DNA of 64,000 nucleotides from Incurvaria masculella (Eukaryota; Arthropoda; Insecta; Lepidoptera; Incurvariidae): contig OX335661.1 in NCBI GenBank assembly GCA_946894095.1, positions 16,770,665 through 16,834,664 on the forward strand, in the 5' to 3' direction. This document shows, piece by piece, positions 32,801-40,800 of the stretch. Position numbers and translations under genes: made by a program. Under the pieces are notes generated by a model. It made no database searches. It was not told the DNA's origin and saw nothing but the letters and a program-made list of their open reading frames with translations. Each line of letters opens with the position of its first letter. Positions within the stretch are counted from its first letter, which is position 1.

Positions 32801-35800
32801 GACAATTTTCATTGCCGCTTCGACCATCGTGATTCAATGCAATGGTACTAAGCCGGGCGGGATTAACCCTACCACCTAGTAAGTAAGGAAGGGGACCTAC
32901 AGTTTAACGTGGAATCCGAACCACGGCCAGCCTCTCTCAACGGTCGAATGGTCATCCATCCAAGACCAGACCGGACCCAGCGTTGCTTAACTTCGGAGAG
33001 CGATCGCCGAAGTGTCGCGCCACTGGGCTATTGAGGCTGACGTTTTCGGAGAAAAAAAAGTTAGTGCAAGGTGTTTAAGTTTGTGGGGGGAATTCAGTTA
33101 CAAATGACACAAAGGGATGAGGGAGGGGGCAAATCCATCTCAAATCGGTGACTCAGGGTCTTGCACCCGTGTCGCCCCCTGGACATGTTTTTTTTATGTA
33201 ACTGGACATGGATGGCTAATAGCAAACTGAACGTCAGATATTAGCCTAACACACCACATGGGAACTAGGTGCAATGCCAGGATCTTCCTTATATTGCTCG
33301 GCTACATTGAATTGGATGAAACACGGAAAATTTTCATTGCCGCTTCGACCATCGTTCATTCAATGCGATGGTACCAACACAGGCGGGATTAACCCTACCA
33401 CCTAGTAAGAAAGGAAGAAGATAGAAGGAAGATAATCTGAGAGAAATTTAAGAAATGGTATAAAAAAAAATCTTGTCGTTTTTTTTTATTTTTTGGCTTG
33501 TTTTCAATAACCAAATCTAATTACTTATGCATAAGTTGAAAGTTGCTGTTTATATTAACAGAGGTTCGAGAGTTCCACCATAATGCCTTGACTCATCACT
33601 CACCAGAAGCCACACATAAATTAATTAGTTTCCTTGTTTTTTCGTGAATCACTAATAAGTGATCGGTTGAAGAAACATCTCACACTATACTTTCCAAGTT
33701 TCATCTAACCAATACAGACAAAGTGACTTCCTCCCTTAGAGGTGTCACTGTGGAAAGTCCGTAAATAAGAAGCTGATACATAGATACTTTATTTATACTG
33801 CAGATAAACTGTGGAATGCACTAATATATAATTTGAGATTACCGTGGCTACCACTCATTTTAGGGTTTGTGGAAAACGGCTTACGGCTTCGGATCGTCCG
33901 AAACGTCGTGCAATATAATCGACACACCGTGAGTAAGCCCCTAAAATGTGTAGAATGCACTCCCTTCCGAGGTATTTCCCCCAAAGTGGGGTCTTAAAAA
34001 CATGGTGTTTTCTGGCAGGCTGGCGAGGTTTTCCCAGCCCTGTGAAAATTTGAAAGCCCATGTGAGGCCTTGGCGTATGCCATAAGCCCGCGCTTCACAT
34101 AAAAACGAGTAATAACTTGTAAAAACAAAAGTATTCCCTGTTGATTGACCTTTTAAAGCAGTATAATGTCTTAATCGATGCACAATACATATTAGCGTAG
34201 TCAATGACGCAATCCAGAGATAAATAAGTATGCATGATAAGACTGTTGCCGATGCAACCAAAGTTGAGGGCACCTCTGTTATCAATTAATTATTACATCA
34301 AAGCAGCACGTTTGCAATGCACATAGAGATAGCGTTCCTCAATTATGTTATTATGCCAAAAATACCGAGGAAAGATGTGGTTCAGAATTATATTTTGTTG
34401 AATTATTGTTTGTTATTGTCCATGACGTAAAATTAGCAATACAATCAAAGCAGTAACAGTATTTTGTGCATCAATTAATAAGACCATTCTAATAGATTTT
34501 TTCTGCAAATTGTACTATTTATGATTTCCAAAATATCTTATGCTATAGTGGTACAGTAGAGCCTTGATTATTCGGACGGATAAAAATTATAAGCAGCGGA
34601 TAATATAGTATAGTATATAATATAGGGACGGGCAAAAACACACGGTGAATTACTAAGGCATTGTAATTTCATAGATAGTTAATCTATGACATCGATTACT
34701 CTTGACATTTATTTAATCTAAGGTAATATGGATGTTATTGTAGTATTAATTTTATTTCAATAAAAGACACATTTTTGCTACAAATTTTGTTTTTTTTTTA
34801 TTTAACTGGAAATGGATGGCTTATACCGAACTGACTGTCAGATATTAGCTTAACACACCACATGGGTACTAGGTGCCACGCCAAGATCTTCCTTATATTG
34901 CACGGCTTCATTGAACCGGATGGAAAACACGCACAATTTTCATTGCCGCTTCGACTATTGTTCATTCAATGCGATGGTACCAACCCGGGCGGGATTTACC
35001 CTACAAAGGGGACCTACAGTTTTACGTGGCATCCGAACCATGCCCAGCCTCAAAGGTTGAATATGGTCACCCATCCAGAACCTATCCGCGCTCATAGGTG
35101 CTTCACCAAGCTTATCGAATCGCAAGGCGTTACTCCACTGGGCTACCAAGGTTGAAGTTGACTACCGAACTATCATTTTTCATTGCTGCTTTGACCATCG
35201 TTCATTCAATGCGATGGTACCAACCCGGGCGGGATTAACCCTACCACCTAGTAAGAAGGGGACCTACCGTTTTACATGGAATCCGAACCACGGCCAGCCT
35301 CAACGGTTGAAAATGGTCATCTATTCAGAACCTAACCGCGCTCAGAGGTGCTTCCCCAGCTTATCGATTCGCAAGGCGTCGCACACTGAGCTACCTAGGC
35401 TGACATGCTTAATGTATACGTAACAATGCAGTTAACGTAGAAATATTACGAGGTGCCATGTTTTAGACACAATAATCACCAAAAGAGGATTGCGTGGAAA
35501 TAGAATAACAATTTATTTATTATGCTCTCGGTAGGCAAAAGTGTCGGCTTGCAGTGGGAGAAAGGCAGGTGGCTGGGGGGAAGGCAGGTGGCTGGGGGGA
35601 AGGCAGGTGGCTGGGGGGAAGGCAGGTGGCTGGGGGGAAGGCAGGTGGCTGGGGGAAGGCAGGTGGCTGGGGGGAAGGCAGGTGGCTGGGGGGAAGGCAG
35701 GTGGCTGGGGGGAAGGCAGGTGGCTGGGGGGAAGGCAGGTGGATGCCTGTTCCCCGCTAACGCCGCTGCCGGCTATCCGGATTGTAGATTTAACTGATTT

Positions 35801-36294
35801 AAGGTTTGACTGCAGATTCAAAATATCTTTTTAATTTATTTATTTGGGTGGCGAAAGTAAATAATAAGAAAAATAGCCTAGCGGAAATATACAAGGACAG
35901 AGTGTTATGTGGAAATATGTACAGAAAGAAATAAAAATTGGGAGAATGTTTGAGGTACCCTTAAAAAAATCCAATTGAAGTGATTTTGGACAATAAAAAG
36001 TGGAGACAGCAAAACATGAGTGCAAATAAGAATATCTACTTATTAGAAAATAAAACGTCTTTAGAATTCATCTGGATTATTATTATTATTGGTTTGGTAA
36101 GTATCAAAGTAGGTGAGCTGTTTACGTCTTAGTTTGTACAATCACTGTAACAAAGTCGCATAATCTCTCTGACCTACTAGTAACTTACTTTCCCTGACCT
36201 CTGGGCTTCTCCGACATTGCGATTCCGATGAAAGAGAAATATTTCTCTAAAGGATTTCTAATAGAAAAAAAATGTACTCACCGCTCACTTCCAT
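17885..36294 (-). CDS. mpaB/rubber-oxygenase-like (DUF2236) protein
   Basis: Coding order on the reverse strand is 36294-36282 (tentative), 24321-24201, 22209-22003, 21464-21228, 19924-19617, 18306-17885. Every junction has AG/GT and the phases match, giving 435 aa. Supporting motifs are LPDWFDERKFKLGQKFYWDN; a hydrophobic span of about 20 residues (SMLTGLLAVLAVPSILNVLI); YKRYLATILHVVAWH; SQRDLALTQFGFVGFTMTRP; HFWRTIGYMIGLKDQYNICG; and a C-terminal part with RWFFNWNTRFSFWLMENF. This pattern is the insect branch of the ER-bound oxygenase mpaB/rubber oxygenase domain family. The substrate is unknown, and the hydrophobic segment suggests membrane association. Exon 24201-24321 has no ATG, so an upstream exon is required. 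ATGGAAGTGAGCG followed by GTGAGTAC at 36294-36274 fits in phase but is inferred. Introns are full of MITEs, SINEs and LINE pieces. Confidence 0.85.
18372..18424 (-). mobile_element. SINE tail fragment
   Basis: ACCTGACATGGATGGCTAAT and TACCACACAAAAACCG match the 3' end of the tRNA-head SINE subtype. It lies in the last intron of the mpaB-like gene. Confidence 0.65.
18474..19253. mobile_element. MITE family C copy split by another MITE
   Basis: The left end CACCTAAATTGGCGTTTACG runs to GGGCGTTA at about 18552, and the remainder resumes at TTAAGCGAACTAACATTTGC (19015) and runs to the right TIR CCAATTTAGGTGACAAC. The intervening 461 bp is a separate TTAA-flanked element. Confidence 0.85.
18554..19014. 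mobile_element. TTAA-flanked MITE inserted in MITE C
   Basis: The element starts GGCCCTGGTACT and ends AGTCCTAGCGCC (imperfect inverted repeats). It is flanked by TTAC (18550-18553, one change from TTAA) and TTAA (19015-19018). Removing it with one TTAA restores the uninterrupted family-C sequence seen at 23007-23321. This is the footprint expected of a piggyBac-type non-autonomous element. Confidence 0.75.
19960..20236 (+). other. Open frame of unknown nature in an mpaB-like intron
   Basis: A stop-free stretch ends KRTLKYIVPTLFNNIRID...SKRKQDITNLLRENFENHVI and then stops. The Lys/Asn-rich tail after an LFNN motif resembles the last residues of some retroelement proteins, but I cannot assign it. 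It is on the strand opposite the host gene. Confidence 0.3.
20467..20805 (+). repeat. Unclassified interspersed repeat, possible LINE 3' remnant
   Basis: A short frame (about 20467-20679) containing TSMRGLYAVDRFLKASGTDG is followed by the segment shared with 2096-2182. The family is not identified. Confidence 0.35.
20910..21177 (+). mobile_element. SINE with tRNA-like head and internal deletion
   Basis: Head TAGCCTAATGGGGCGGAGAC ... GGGTTCAATTCCGACATGC (A- and B-box-like), then TTTCTTTCTCTTTCCGAGTT, then TGTAAAACTGTAGGTCCCCT. The next part of the body is missing, and it resumes at ATGCTCATAAAGGGAAGGTT and ends TTAGCCATCCATGTCAGGTC plus an A-run. Confidence 0.85.
21381..21742. repeat. Tandem duplication covering the 5' edge of an mpaB-like exon
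   Basis: GAGACGTGCGAGCCGCC at 21381 recurs at 21571, 190 bp away. Both units continue through GCGAGCGCCACGACCTGCCG (the reverse of the exon's acceptor AG and first codons), CGCATTATTTTC and CGTCTGTATG to ACTCGATATCT. The second unit is a diverged copy holding a spare acceptor and about 20 codons. Confidence 0.8.
22265..22680 (+). mobile_element. LINE family A, C-terminal fragment with 3' end
   Basis: Translates in pieces to HGDLIEVYKI then LRGHGLKLNHSSSRTNPRKH and NRVVHSWNQLPQEVI. The 3' end GCATCAGCTTATAGCTGCTA is followed by (AAT)n. It is 5'-truncated and out of frame at 22349; it lies in an mpaB-like intron. Confidence 0.8.
22676..22915. repeat. MITE family F copy
   Basis: Left ACTACGCAAGGATAGGCCCT and right GTGAAAGGGCATATCCTTAC are inverted relatives. 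A second copy with the same ends is at 38745-38955. Confidence 0.55.
23007..23321. mobile_element. TIR MITE family C, complete copy
   Basis: Left TGTCACCTGAATTGGCGTTT (23007) and right AACACCAGTTTAAGTGACA (ending 23321) are imperfect inverted repeats of about 24 bp. The inner sequence matches 1-256 and 27725-27970. Confidence 0.85.
23790..23866 (-). mobile_element. LINE 3'-UTR fragment
   Basis: On the reverse strand: AAATATGACAAATCCGCGTG and CAGTGTACTGTCTATGGATC, as after the RT fragment at 32110-32400. Confidence 0.6.
23948..24165. repeat. Widespread insect repeat, probable LINE 3' region
   Basis: GTTAGCGTCCACTGCTGGAC followed by CGCCTCTCC and a series of TCGTCGTCCAACCTGGCGGG-like blocks is a pattern I recall as very frequent in insect genomes. 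The family name is not certain. Confidence 0.45.
24433..24652. mobile_element. MITE family D, copy 1
   Basis: Left AGCCCATTCAGGTAAGAGTG and right CACTCTTACCTAAATGGGCC are inverted. The inner sequence recurs at 26425-26648 (inverted) and 41583-41783. Confidence 0.85.
24906..25470. mobile_element. Retroelement remnants (one possibly Penelope-like)
   Basis: On the plus strand, LLQLACGVNPGP (24906-24941) resembles the N-terminus seen in many LINE proteins before a NPGP motif. On the minus strand a frame (25305-24964) has FKSEKEDYQRRSVIESSLKK, similar in layout to the C-terminus of GIY-YIG Penelope-like proteins. The part 25205-25470 recurs at 61168-61434. Both assignments are tentative. Confidence 0.4.
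25587..25948 (+). mobile_element. Full-length SINE with 5S-like head
   Basis: Head GTTAGCCCATTGGTACGACG ... GGGTTCTGGATTGGTGAC; the body includes TAAAACTATAGGTCCCCTTC and AGGGTTAATCCCGCCCGGGT; tail TTAGCAATCCATGTTCAGTT and an A-run. It lies in the 12-kb intron. Confidence 0.85.
26017..26300 (+). mobile_element. (GTCY)n-bearing MITE-like element
   Basis: AAAACCGGCCAAGTGCGAAT at the left, (GACG)n at 26217-26243, GGGTACGGAACCCTAAAAA at the right. Confidence 0.85.
26425..26648. mobile_element. MITE family D, copy 2 (inverted)
   Basis: The reverse complement of copy 1 along its length, ending CTCACTCTTACCTGAATGAC. Copies 1 and 2 face each other about 1.8 kb apart. Confidence 0.8.
26906..27200 (-). 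mobile_element. (GTCY)n-bearing MITE-like element, reverse copy
   Basis: TTTAGGGTTCCGTACCCGAA, a short (GTCC)n run, GCGAGTCCGACTCGCGCTTG and GCCGGTTTT; also a G9 run at 27102-27110. Confidence 0.85.
27217..27360 (-). repeat. Repeat with AGAATCGACC end and tRNA-like B box
   Basis: GTAGAATCGACCGTGAAGCA begins it. On the reverse strand GGTTCAGTTCC is B-box-like. It is a diverged relative of the element at 40286-40543, without a clear right terminus. Confidence 0.5.
27725..27970. mobile_element. TIR MITE family C, partial copy
   Basis: Matches the inner part of 23007-23321, then the TIR TAAACGCCAATTTAAGTGAC. The other end is truncated. Confidence 0.75.
28013..28923. mobile_element. MITE A copy with an added inverted half
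   Basis: TTAA (28009-28012) precedes GGTGGCCCAACC, and the element runs 542 bp to GGGATGGGCCACC at 28554. From 28555 to 28923 the reverse complement of its first ~370 bp follows, ending GGGTTGGGCCACC and TTAA (28924-28927). The whole could fold into a hairpin with ~370-bp arms and a loop of ~170 nt. Confidence 0.85.
28978..29133 (+). mobile_element. LINE family C, 3' terminus
   Basis: ACGTAATTTAAACAAGCTCG, TCCGCAAATCCGCTGGCATG, GAGCGTGGTTTCACGAGG and a final A-run match the 3' end of the fragment at 56324-56740. Confidence 0.7.
29134..30073. other. No gene recognised; GC-rich patch
   Basis: Mostly AT-rich sequence. A patch of about 270 bp (29690-29965) is very GC-rich (GGCGGGGCGACAGCGGCGCC), contains GTTTGCCGCCAACTGAACGG and ends near GGCGCCGGCACGTG. 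It does not match any other repeat in the window, and no coding signal is convincing. Confidence 0.35.
30074..30390 (+). mobile_element. (GTCY)n-bearing MITE-like element, full copy
   Basis: Starts AAAACCGGCCAAGTGCGAGT, with (GACG)n at 30294-30330, ends GGGTACGGAACCCTAAAAA. This is the best preserved copy with both ends and a long microsatellite. Confidence 0.9.
30683..30925. mobile_element. Two SINE pieces fused in opposite orientation
   Basis: A reverse tail-to-body piece of the tRNA-head subtype (to about 30838, CAACACGGACTATTTTTCAA) joins directly a forward body piece (AATCCCGCCCAGGCTGGTAC ... CCATCCAGTTCTATGTAGC). No head is present. Confidence 0.7.
31555..32000 (-). mobile_element. LINE family A, C-terminal fragment with 3' end
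   Basis: On the reverse strand: DALGLTTLEQIRQRGDIIET, KLRGHSLKLHRTSSNSNPRK, TNRVVDSWNKLPQEVINAVS, then the stop, the hairpin GCATCAGCTTGAAGCTGCTA and (AAT)n. It is 5'-truncated, with no stop in about 108 codons. Confidence 0.85.
32110..32420 (+). mobile_element. LINE RT C-terminal fragment (LRWFGHMERM type)
   Basis: Reads MLRWFGHMERMGDERMTKQT, then YRPDVSGNVGRPRRTYRDQI. This is the C-terminal signature common to many insect non-LTR RT proteins. The frame then drifts. Its 3' UTR is shared with 1752-1832 and 23790-23866. Confidence 0.75.
32655..33035 (-). mobile_element. Full-length SINE with the best-preserved 5S-rRNA head
   Basis: On the reverse strand, CGAAGTTAAGCAACG (plus positions 32981-32995) and TGGATGGATGACC (32950-32962) match in order and spacing the middle and box C of insect 5S rRNA as I remember it. 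The shared body and tail follow (TTAGCCACCCATGTCCAGTC, A-run). Confidence 0.85.
33188..33418 (-). mobile_element. SINE, head-less copy
   Basis: T-run, then TATGTAACTGGACATGGATG through CAATGCGATGGTACCAACAC to TTAACCCTACCACCTAGTAA. The tail is of the 5S-head subtype (GAACGTCAGATATTAGCC). Confidence 0.8.
33420..34787. other. No gene recognised
   Basis: Minus-strand open frames at 33793-34285 show no recognisable domain. A weak resemblance to the end of a retroelement protein (around 33870-34000) is not enough to call one. The rest is AT-rich. Confidence 0.35.
34788..35155 (-). mobile_element. SINE with 5S-like head
   Basis: The tail (T-run, ACTGGAAATGGATGGCTTAT) leads through the body to GGTCACCCATCCAGAACCTA, TCCGCGCTCATAGGTGCTTC and GGGCTACCAAGGTTGAAG, the reverse of the 5S-like head. 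Confidence 0.85.
35170..35405 (-). mobile_element. Second SINE copy in tandem, tail-truncated
   Basis: The body from TTTTCATTGCTGCTTTGACC to the 5S-like head (ACCTAACCGCGCTCAGAGGT, GAGCTACCTAGGCTGACA). It lies about 15 bp after the previous copy in the same orientation, so it may be a partial tandem duplicate rather than an independent insertion. Confidence 0.75.
35562..35742. repeat. 19-bp minisatellite, nine units plus a partial
   Basis: Unit AAGGCAGGTGGCTGGGGGG, perfect except unit 5 (35638-35655), which lacks one G, and the last partial unit. It is strongly G-rich on one strand. All three forward frames stay open through it, which produces spurious Gly-rich frames. Confidence 0.97.
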
Positions 36295-36719
36295 TCTGTC
36301 GGTTATATTTCGAAAGCACAAAAGATGATATTTTGAAAAGATTTCCTGTTTTCAGTTGAAAATGTCTCGCTTAACTCACAATAGATACGTAAATTACTTT
36401 CACCGCACCATCTCCAATAAATATTAGAAAGTTTAACGTTTTAGGTAAATGTTAGCCAACCGCGAATTCACCCAACAGTTGCAAAAATAACAACACAACA
36501 CACACAACCAAACGCCGCCGTTCCGTTCAAAACAAGAACAAAAGAAACAGACAGAGAGTATGTAGAATGCTTGCACTGATGAACAAAGAGAATTAAAACA
36601 AGTTGATGAACTTGAAAACTGCCAAAGAATATAAGTACTAAGGAACAGCGTTGCCGATTACAACTATTGAAATTTCCCGAAAACGTTCTTAGGATTCTCT
36701 GAAATCCGTAAAAATCCGC

Positions 36720-36862
36720 AAGAGGATTGATTTATAGAAAATTCTTTAATACGCCACAAAAAACAATTTACAAAAGAAAGTACAGTGCAATAACAAAATA
36801 ATACGTGGAGTACAAAGGCGGGCTTATCCCTAGAAGATATTTCTTCCAGCAGACCATTGGAT
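36720..36862 (-). mobile_element. LINE 3'-UTR fragment
   Basis: On the reverse strand: GGTCTGCTGGAAGAAATATC, TTCTAGGGATAAGCCCGCCT, then a T-rich stretch and GTATTAAAGAATTTTC. This is a frequent lepidopteran LINE 3' end as I recall it. Confidence 0.55.
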
Positions 36863-37404
36863 GCTTGGGGAACCAAGTTTTCTTGAAAATTTTGCCGACG
36901 GGCGTCAAAACAACTTTCGGGCGAAGATAAAATCCAAAGTGGCCCATTATTTCAATATTCGTAAGATTTGTGAATAAGCAAAAAAAGGTCATGCAGCCAA
37001 TGACGTTGATAAGTTTCAAAAGGAAATTGAATTCCCCGCGGATTGGCCATTTTCCCGCAAATTCCCCGAAGCTTGTATTCCCCACAATTTTCTCCACAAG
37101 ACCTTAAATTCCCTACAGTTCGGGGAATCGGGGAGCGATCGGCAACGCAGACTAATAGTGTGCGTTCCGTTTTGAACTGGAAACGGTTACAGTGCGTCCC
37201 GAATCAGATTGCAAGCTCAAGCTGTAAGCATCACAAACGATTCGCACTGTTTATGTACGCGCTTACGGAAACAAAACAACTAACATGGATCAAATGACAT
37301 TAGTGGTAGTAGTTTCACCTCTTCAATCAATTGCTCTAAGCTTAACTGAATTGAAGTAAGGGACATTCAACGGTTTGTGAAAAAAGCGCTGTGACTCACC
37401 GGTG

Positions 37405-37790
37405 AGTGACATGAAATGACAGCCATGAGTCACCCTAGTGTTGTCCCTTTCTAATAATTCTAATTACAGTGCGATAACACGAACATAAATGCTTATGTTG
37501 GATGTAGTCAGGCGAAAGCGCTTTACTTTCATCTGTGACTAACTCGTTTTCGTTTTCATGAGATTCTCACCTGTGTGTCACCGGTGATTCACAACGCTTT
37601 TGGTACTCATGAAATGACAGCCATGAGTCACCTTAGTGTTGTCCCTCCTTCCTATTACTATTATTATATTTTCCACCCCTATTACTCTAATTAGAGTGCG
37701 ATGACACTAAATAACATTTTATGTTTGATGACGTCAGGCGAGAGCGTCTCACTTTCATCTGTGACTAACTCGCTTGATTTATTCATAATT
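37405..37790. repeat. Diverged direct duplication of about 198 bp
   Basis: CATGAAATGACAGCCATGAG at about 37410 and again at 37608. Both units run through AGTGTTGTCCCT, AGTGCGATAACAC / AGTGCGATGACAC and GTCAGGCGAAAGCG / GTCAGGCGAGAGCG to TTTCATCTGTGACTAACTCG. The second unit holds TGACGTCA, a CRE-like palindrome. Confidence 0.8.
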
Positions 37791-37868
37791 TAATTTCATT
37801 TGCGACCTAAGGACCAATAAATGCAACAACCAAAAATAAATTACGGGTTCGGTAAATTACTATTTAAA

Positions 37869-37874
37869 TTTATT
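37869..37874 (-). other. Candidate polyadenylation signal of the elongase gene
   Basis: AATAAA on the reverse strand lies about 15 nt after the stop codon at 37889. This is close for a signal, so a more distal one is possible. Confidence 0.4.
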
Positions 37875-37888
37875 TAAAAAGTTATCGT

Positions 37889-40800
37889 CTATTTCTTTTT
37901 CCTGACGTACTCCTTAATATAGAAGTCCATGAAGAGCACCAGCATAAAGACATTCTGCGGCAGGAACATCAGCGACACCCACTTGGGGTACTCACAGTCC
38001 GGACGGAACAGAATGTGTCCGAAGTGGATCGTCAGCAGAAGAAACTGGATCTGTGGGCATTTATAAAGTAATATTACGCTATGGTCTATGATGAAATCTG
38101 TGGCAGCAAGTAAGGAAGGAAGAACACCTGTTGTAAATTGACCCACCGTGTGAACAGGCAAGTTAGTGATTAAATCTATCGTTTAGTTACATTTTGTACC
38201 GTGCTAACTGTCAAACGCCGTGTGATTCGGACAAGGGAACTGACTATTACAAGTTGGCATGGTACGACATGCAACTACGTCAGATTGAATCACTCACTTG
38301 GCTGTTCACCCAGCGAGTTAATTTACTATGGTAGCCCCCAGGAGTGACGACCGAAACTCATTCGAATGGCGGCAGAGTAGCCACGTATTTTTAATGATGT
38401 ACTTATAGTAGATAAAATAGTTAGTCACTCATGAAATAGAACACGAGAAGTTCTCGTGTTTGCTTCTGTCAATCTCTATATAGGAAAATAGTAGGCATCT
38501 TTTTTCTACATACAGTTTGACAGAACCGAACACGAGAGCTTCTCGATTTCGCTTTCTTGAGTAGATATGCTGTGATTCGTGTGCTTACGTCTCGTTGGAA
38601 CGAGAGATCGAACATCAGTAGTGAGCGAATTCGTAAGCGAACTGACTGGTGCTACCGGCAATGTATGTATTTTAGTGCCTATATGTTTCCGCTTTACGAA
38701 TGAGTTTCTAGCGTCACTCCCGTCCTTCCATGCTCGCTGGGATGAAATATTTGACAATTTATTACTACGTAAGGACATGCCCTTTCGCCAAAAAATTGGT
38801 GAACGCGTCGGCGAGACCACTTTGTCACTAATAATAGTCAGCAGATCACTGTCTTCATGCATGCGTGCAGAGGCGAAGAGATAGCGGTGCTGTTCATTGG
38901 CGCCTCAACAGCCGACATAATCGTATGAAAGGGCATATCATTAACTTTTTCATATCACTGGATTAAATAGAGGAAGTACTCTCACAATCTGCATCTGCGT
39001 GATGTACTTCTTCCACCAGCGGCGCACCCATGTGGGCCGCAAGATGGACACCAGGTAGTAGGTGTACATGATGGTGTGCACGAAGCAGTTGATGGTGCCT
39101 AGCATCACGCCGTGACCGCCTGTGGAGATCGCGTTGCCATGAGGTGCGAGTTTAGTTGTTAATTTGTTTGATTATATAAAAACAACCACAGTCCGAGCGA
39201 GCACCCTATCGATGCAACGATTTTGAGAGGAGTATCTTTACTCAAACTTGCTACTCGTTACAATGGGGAAGAAAACTGAAAGCTTATTGTACATTAAAGA
39301 CTTAATTAGGACCCCAAAAAAGGACTGTCATTACTGTCAAGTTTGATTTAGGAGTTTTTAGATGAAGGATGTACTCAGACAAAGAGTACGAATTACAAAC
39401 AAATATAAACAAATAGGGGGCCCCATACAAGATAAGTGTTTTTTTAGTTAAATTTTATACGGTGGTATGGAACTCTTCATGTGCGAGTTCAATTCGCTCT
39501 GGTTTTTTATCAAGCTATACACGTTCCAAATTTCAGAGTTAATGTCTTTGTTGTGTGTCTGTTTGTTGTTTTATTATTAAGTCTTTGGCTTTTTTTTCTG
39601 AAAAAGTTTAGCGAAAGTAAAACTCAAACTGAATCAGACTGGGGCCTACAGTCCAGTTTTGACATTCCTGTAATCGTATTCTGTGCTTGAAAATTGCAAT
39701 ATTTCCGTGCTCGCCCTGCCAGATGGGTGAGTCTGACCCGCGCACTGAGGGCCATAGAATATTGTACGAGTACGTCGATAGTTCGTTCATCACGCGTTTA
39801 TTTTTTATTTAACTAAATATAAAAATGTTTCGTATGTTTTCCTTTAATACATGCTGTGAGACCTTTCCTCCTACCAAATTTCATGATATTAGGTCAACGG
39901 AAAGTAACGGTTTTGATTTATATGCGACTGTCAAGATATGCGACATAAACATGGCCAAATTTTTTGATCGCGTTTACATGGAAACTTAATTTTTTAACAG
40001 CCTCAAGGGACCATACGTCTTATAATTTGTATAACACCTGATTCCAATCAGTTCCAAATAATATTTTTATGTATAGCTACTCTATATAATTTTCAATTTC
40101 ATCTTTCATCATTCATGGACAAGCTATATTTCAAACATATAACGGTAAATATCTGACATTTAAATTGAAACTTTTTGATGACAGTTTATGGATATTTGTC
40201 TAATTTAAGAACACGAAGCATCAGAAACTTATAGTTTTGTTTTTAAACTATAGCTAAACCATCAATCTACATGAAATGTGACATGTATGTATGTATAATC
40301 GACCGTGAAGCAAGAACACATAATTGAAGAAAGAGCCCAGTCAAAAGAACTACTTTACGAATATACTGCAAGGCTGGACCCGAACCAGCAAAGCATACCA
40401 TTCGCGGCTATTGCGTCTACCAATTTCGCCACCGGCTGCATACCCATAATTTGGAATTCTCCTACAGTCCCTCTTCCCGTAATGAATTTCTTCAATTAAT
40501 GTGTCCTTGCTTCACGGTCGATTATACATACATACATACATGTCACATTCCTTGGAATAAGCGACATACTGCTTCGTACGAAAGAGTATATTTACATCAA
40601 TCTACATATTTATCTTTTTTATGTTCGAAATGAATTATGGTTATTTTTAAATATAATGAATATTGCACTTATCGATCTCAACGCAATCGGCTCTTCTTGA
40701 AATACAGACGGACAAAGAAGTGATCCTATGAAGAAACCCTTTAAACGGAACCCTTAAAATAAGTACTTAACTTTCTACCTACTTATTATTAACGGAAGTA

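Noticed and set aside
32981..32995. A genuine 5S rRNA gene
   Set aside because: Only the inner part and box C match; the 5' and 3' strands needed for helix I are replaced by SINE sequence.
33793..34285. Candidate membrane protein on the minus strand (114 codons with hydrophobic stretch)
   Set aside because: No homologous family recognised, no splice partners, and surrounding sequence is repeat-like.
35562..35742. Possible CRISPR array
   Set aside because: The units are contiguous without spacers; this is a minisatellite in an insect genome.
35513..35834. Gly/Trp-rich and Pro-rich open frames on both strands
   Set aside because: They are the 19-bp minisatellite translated in different frames; there is no start context, splice context or domain.
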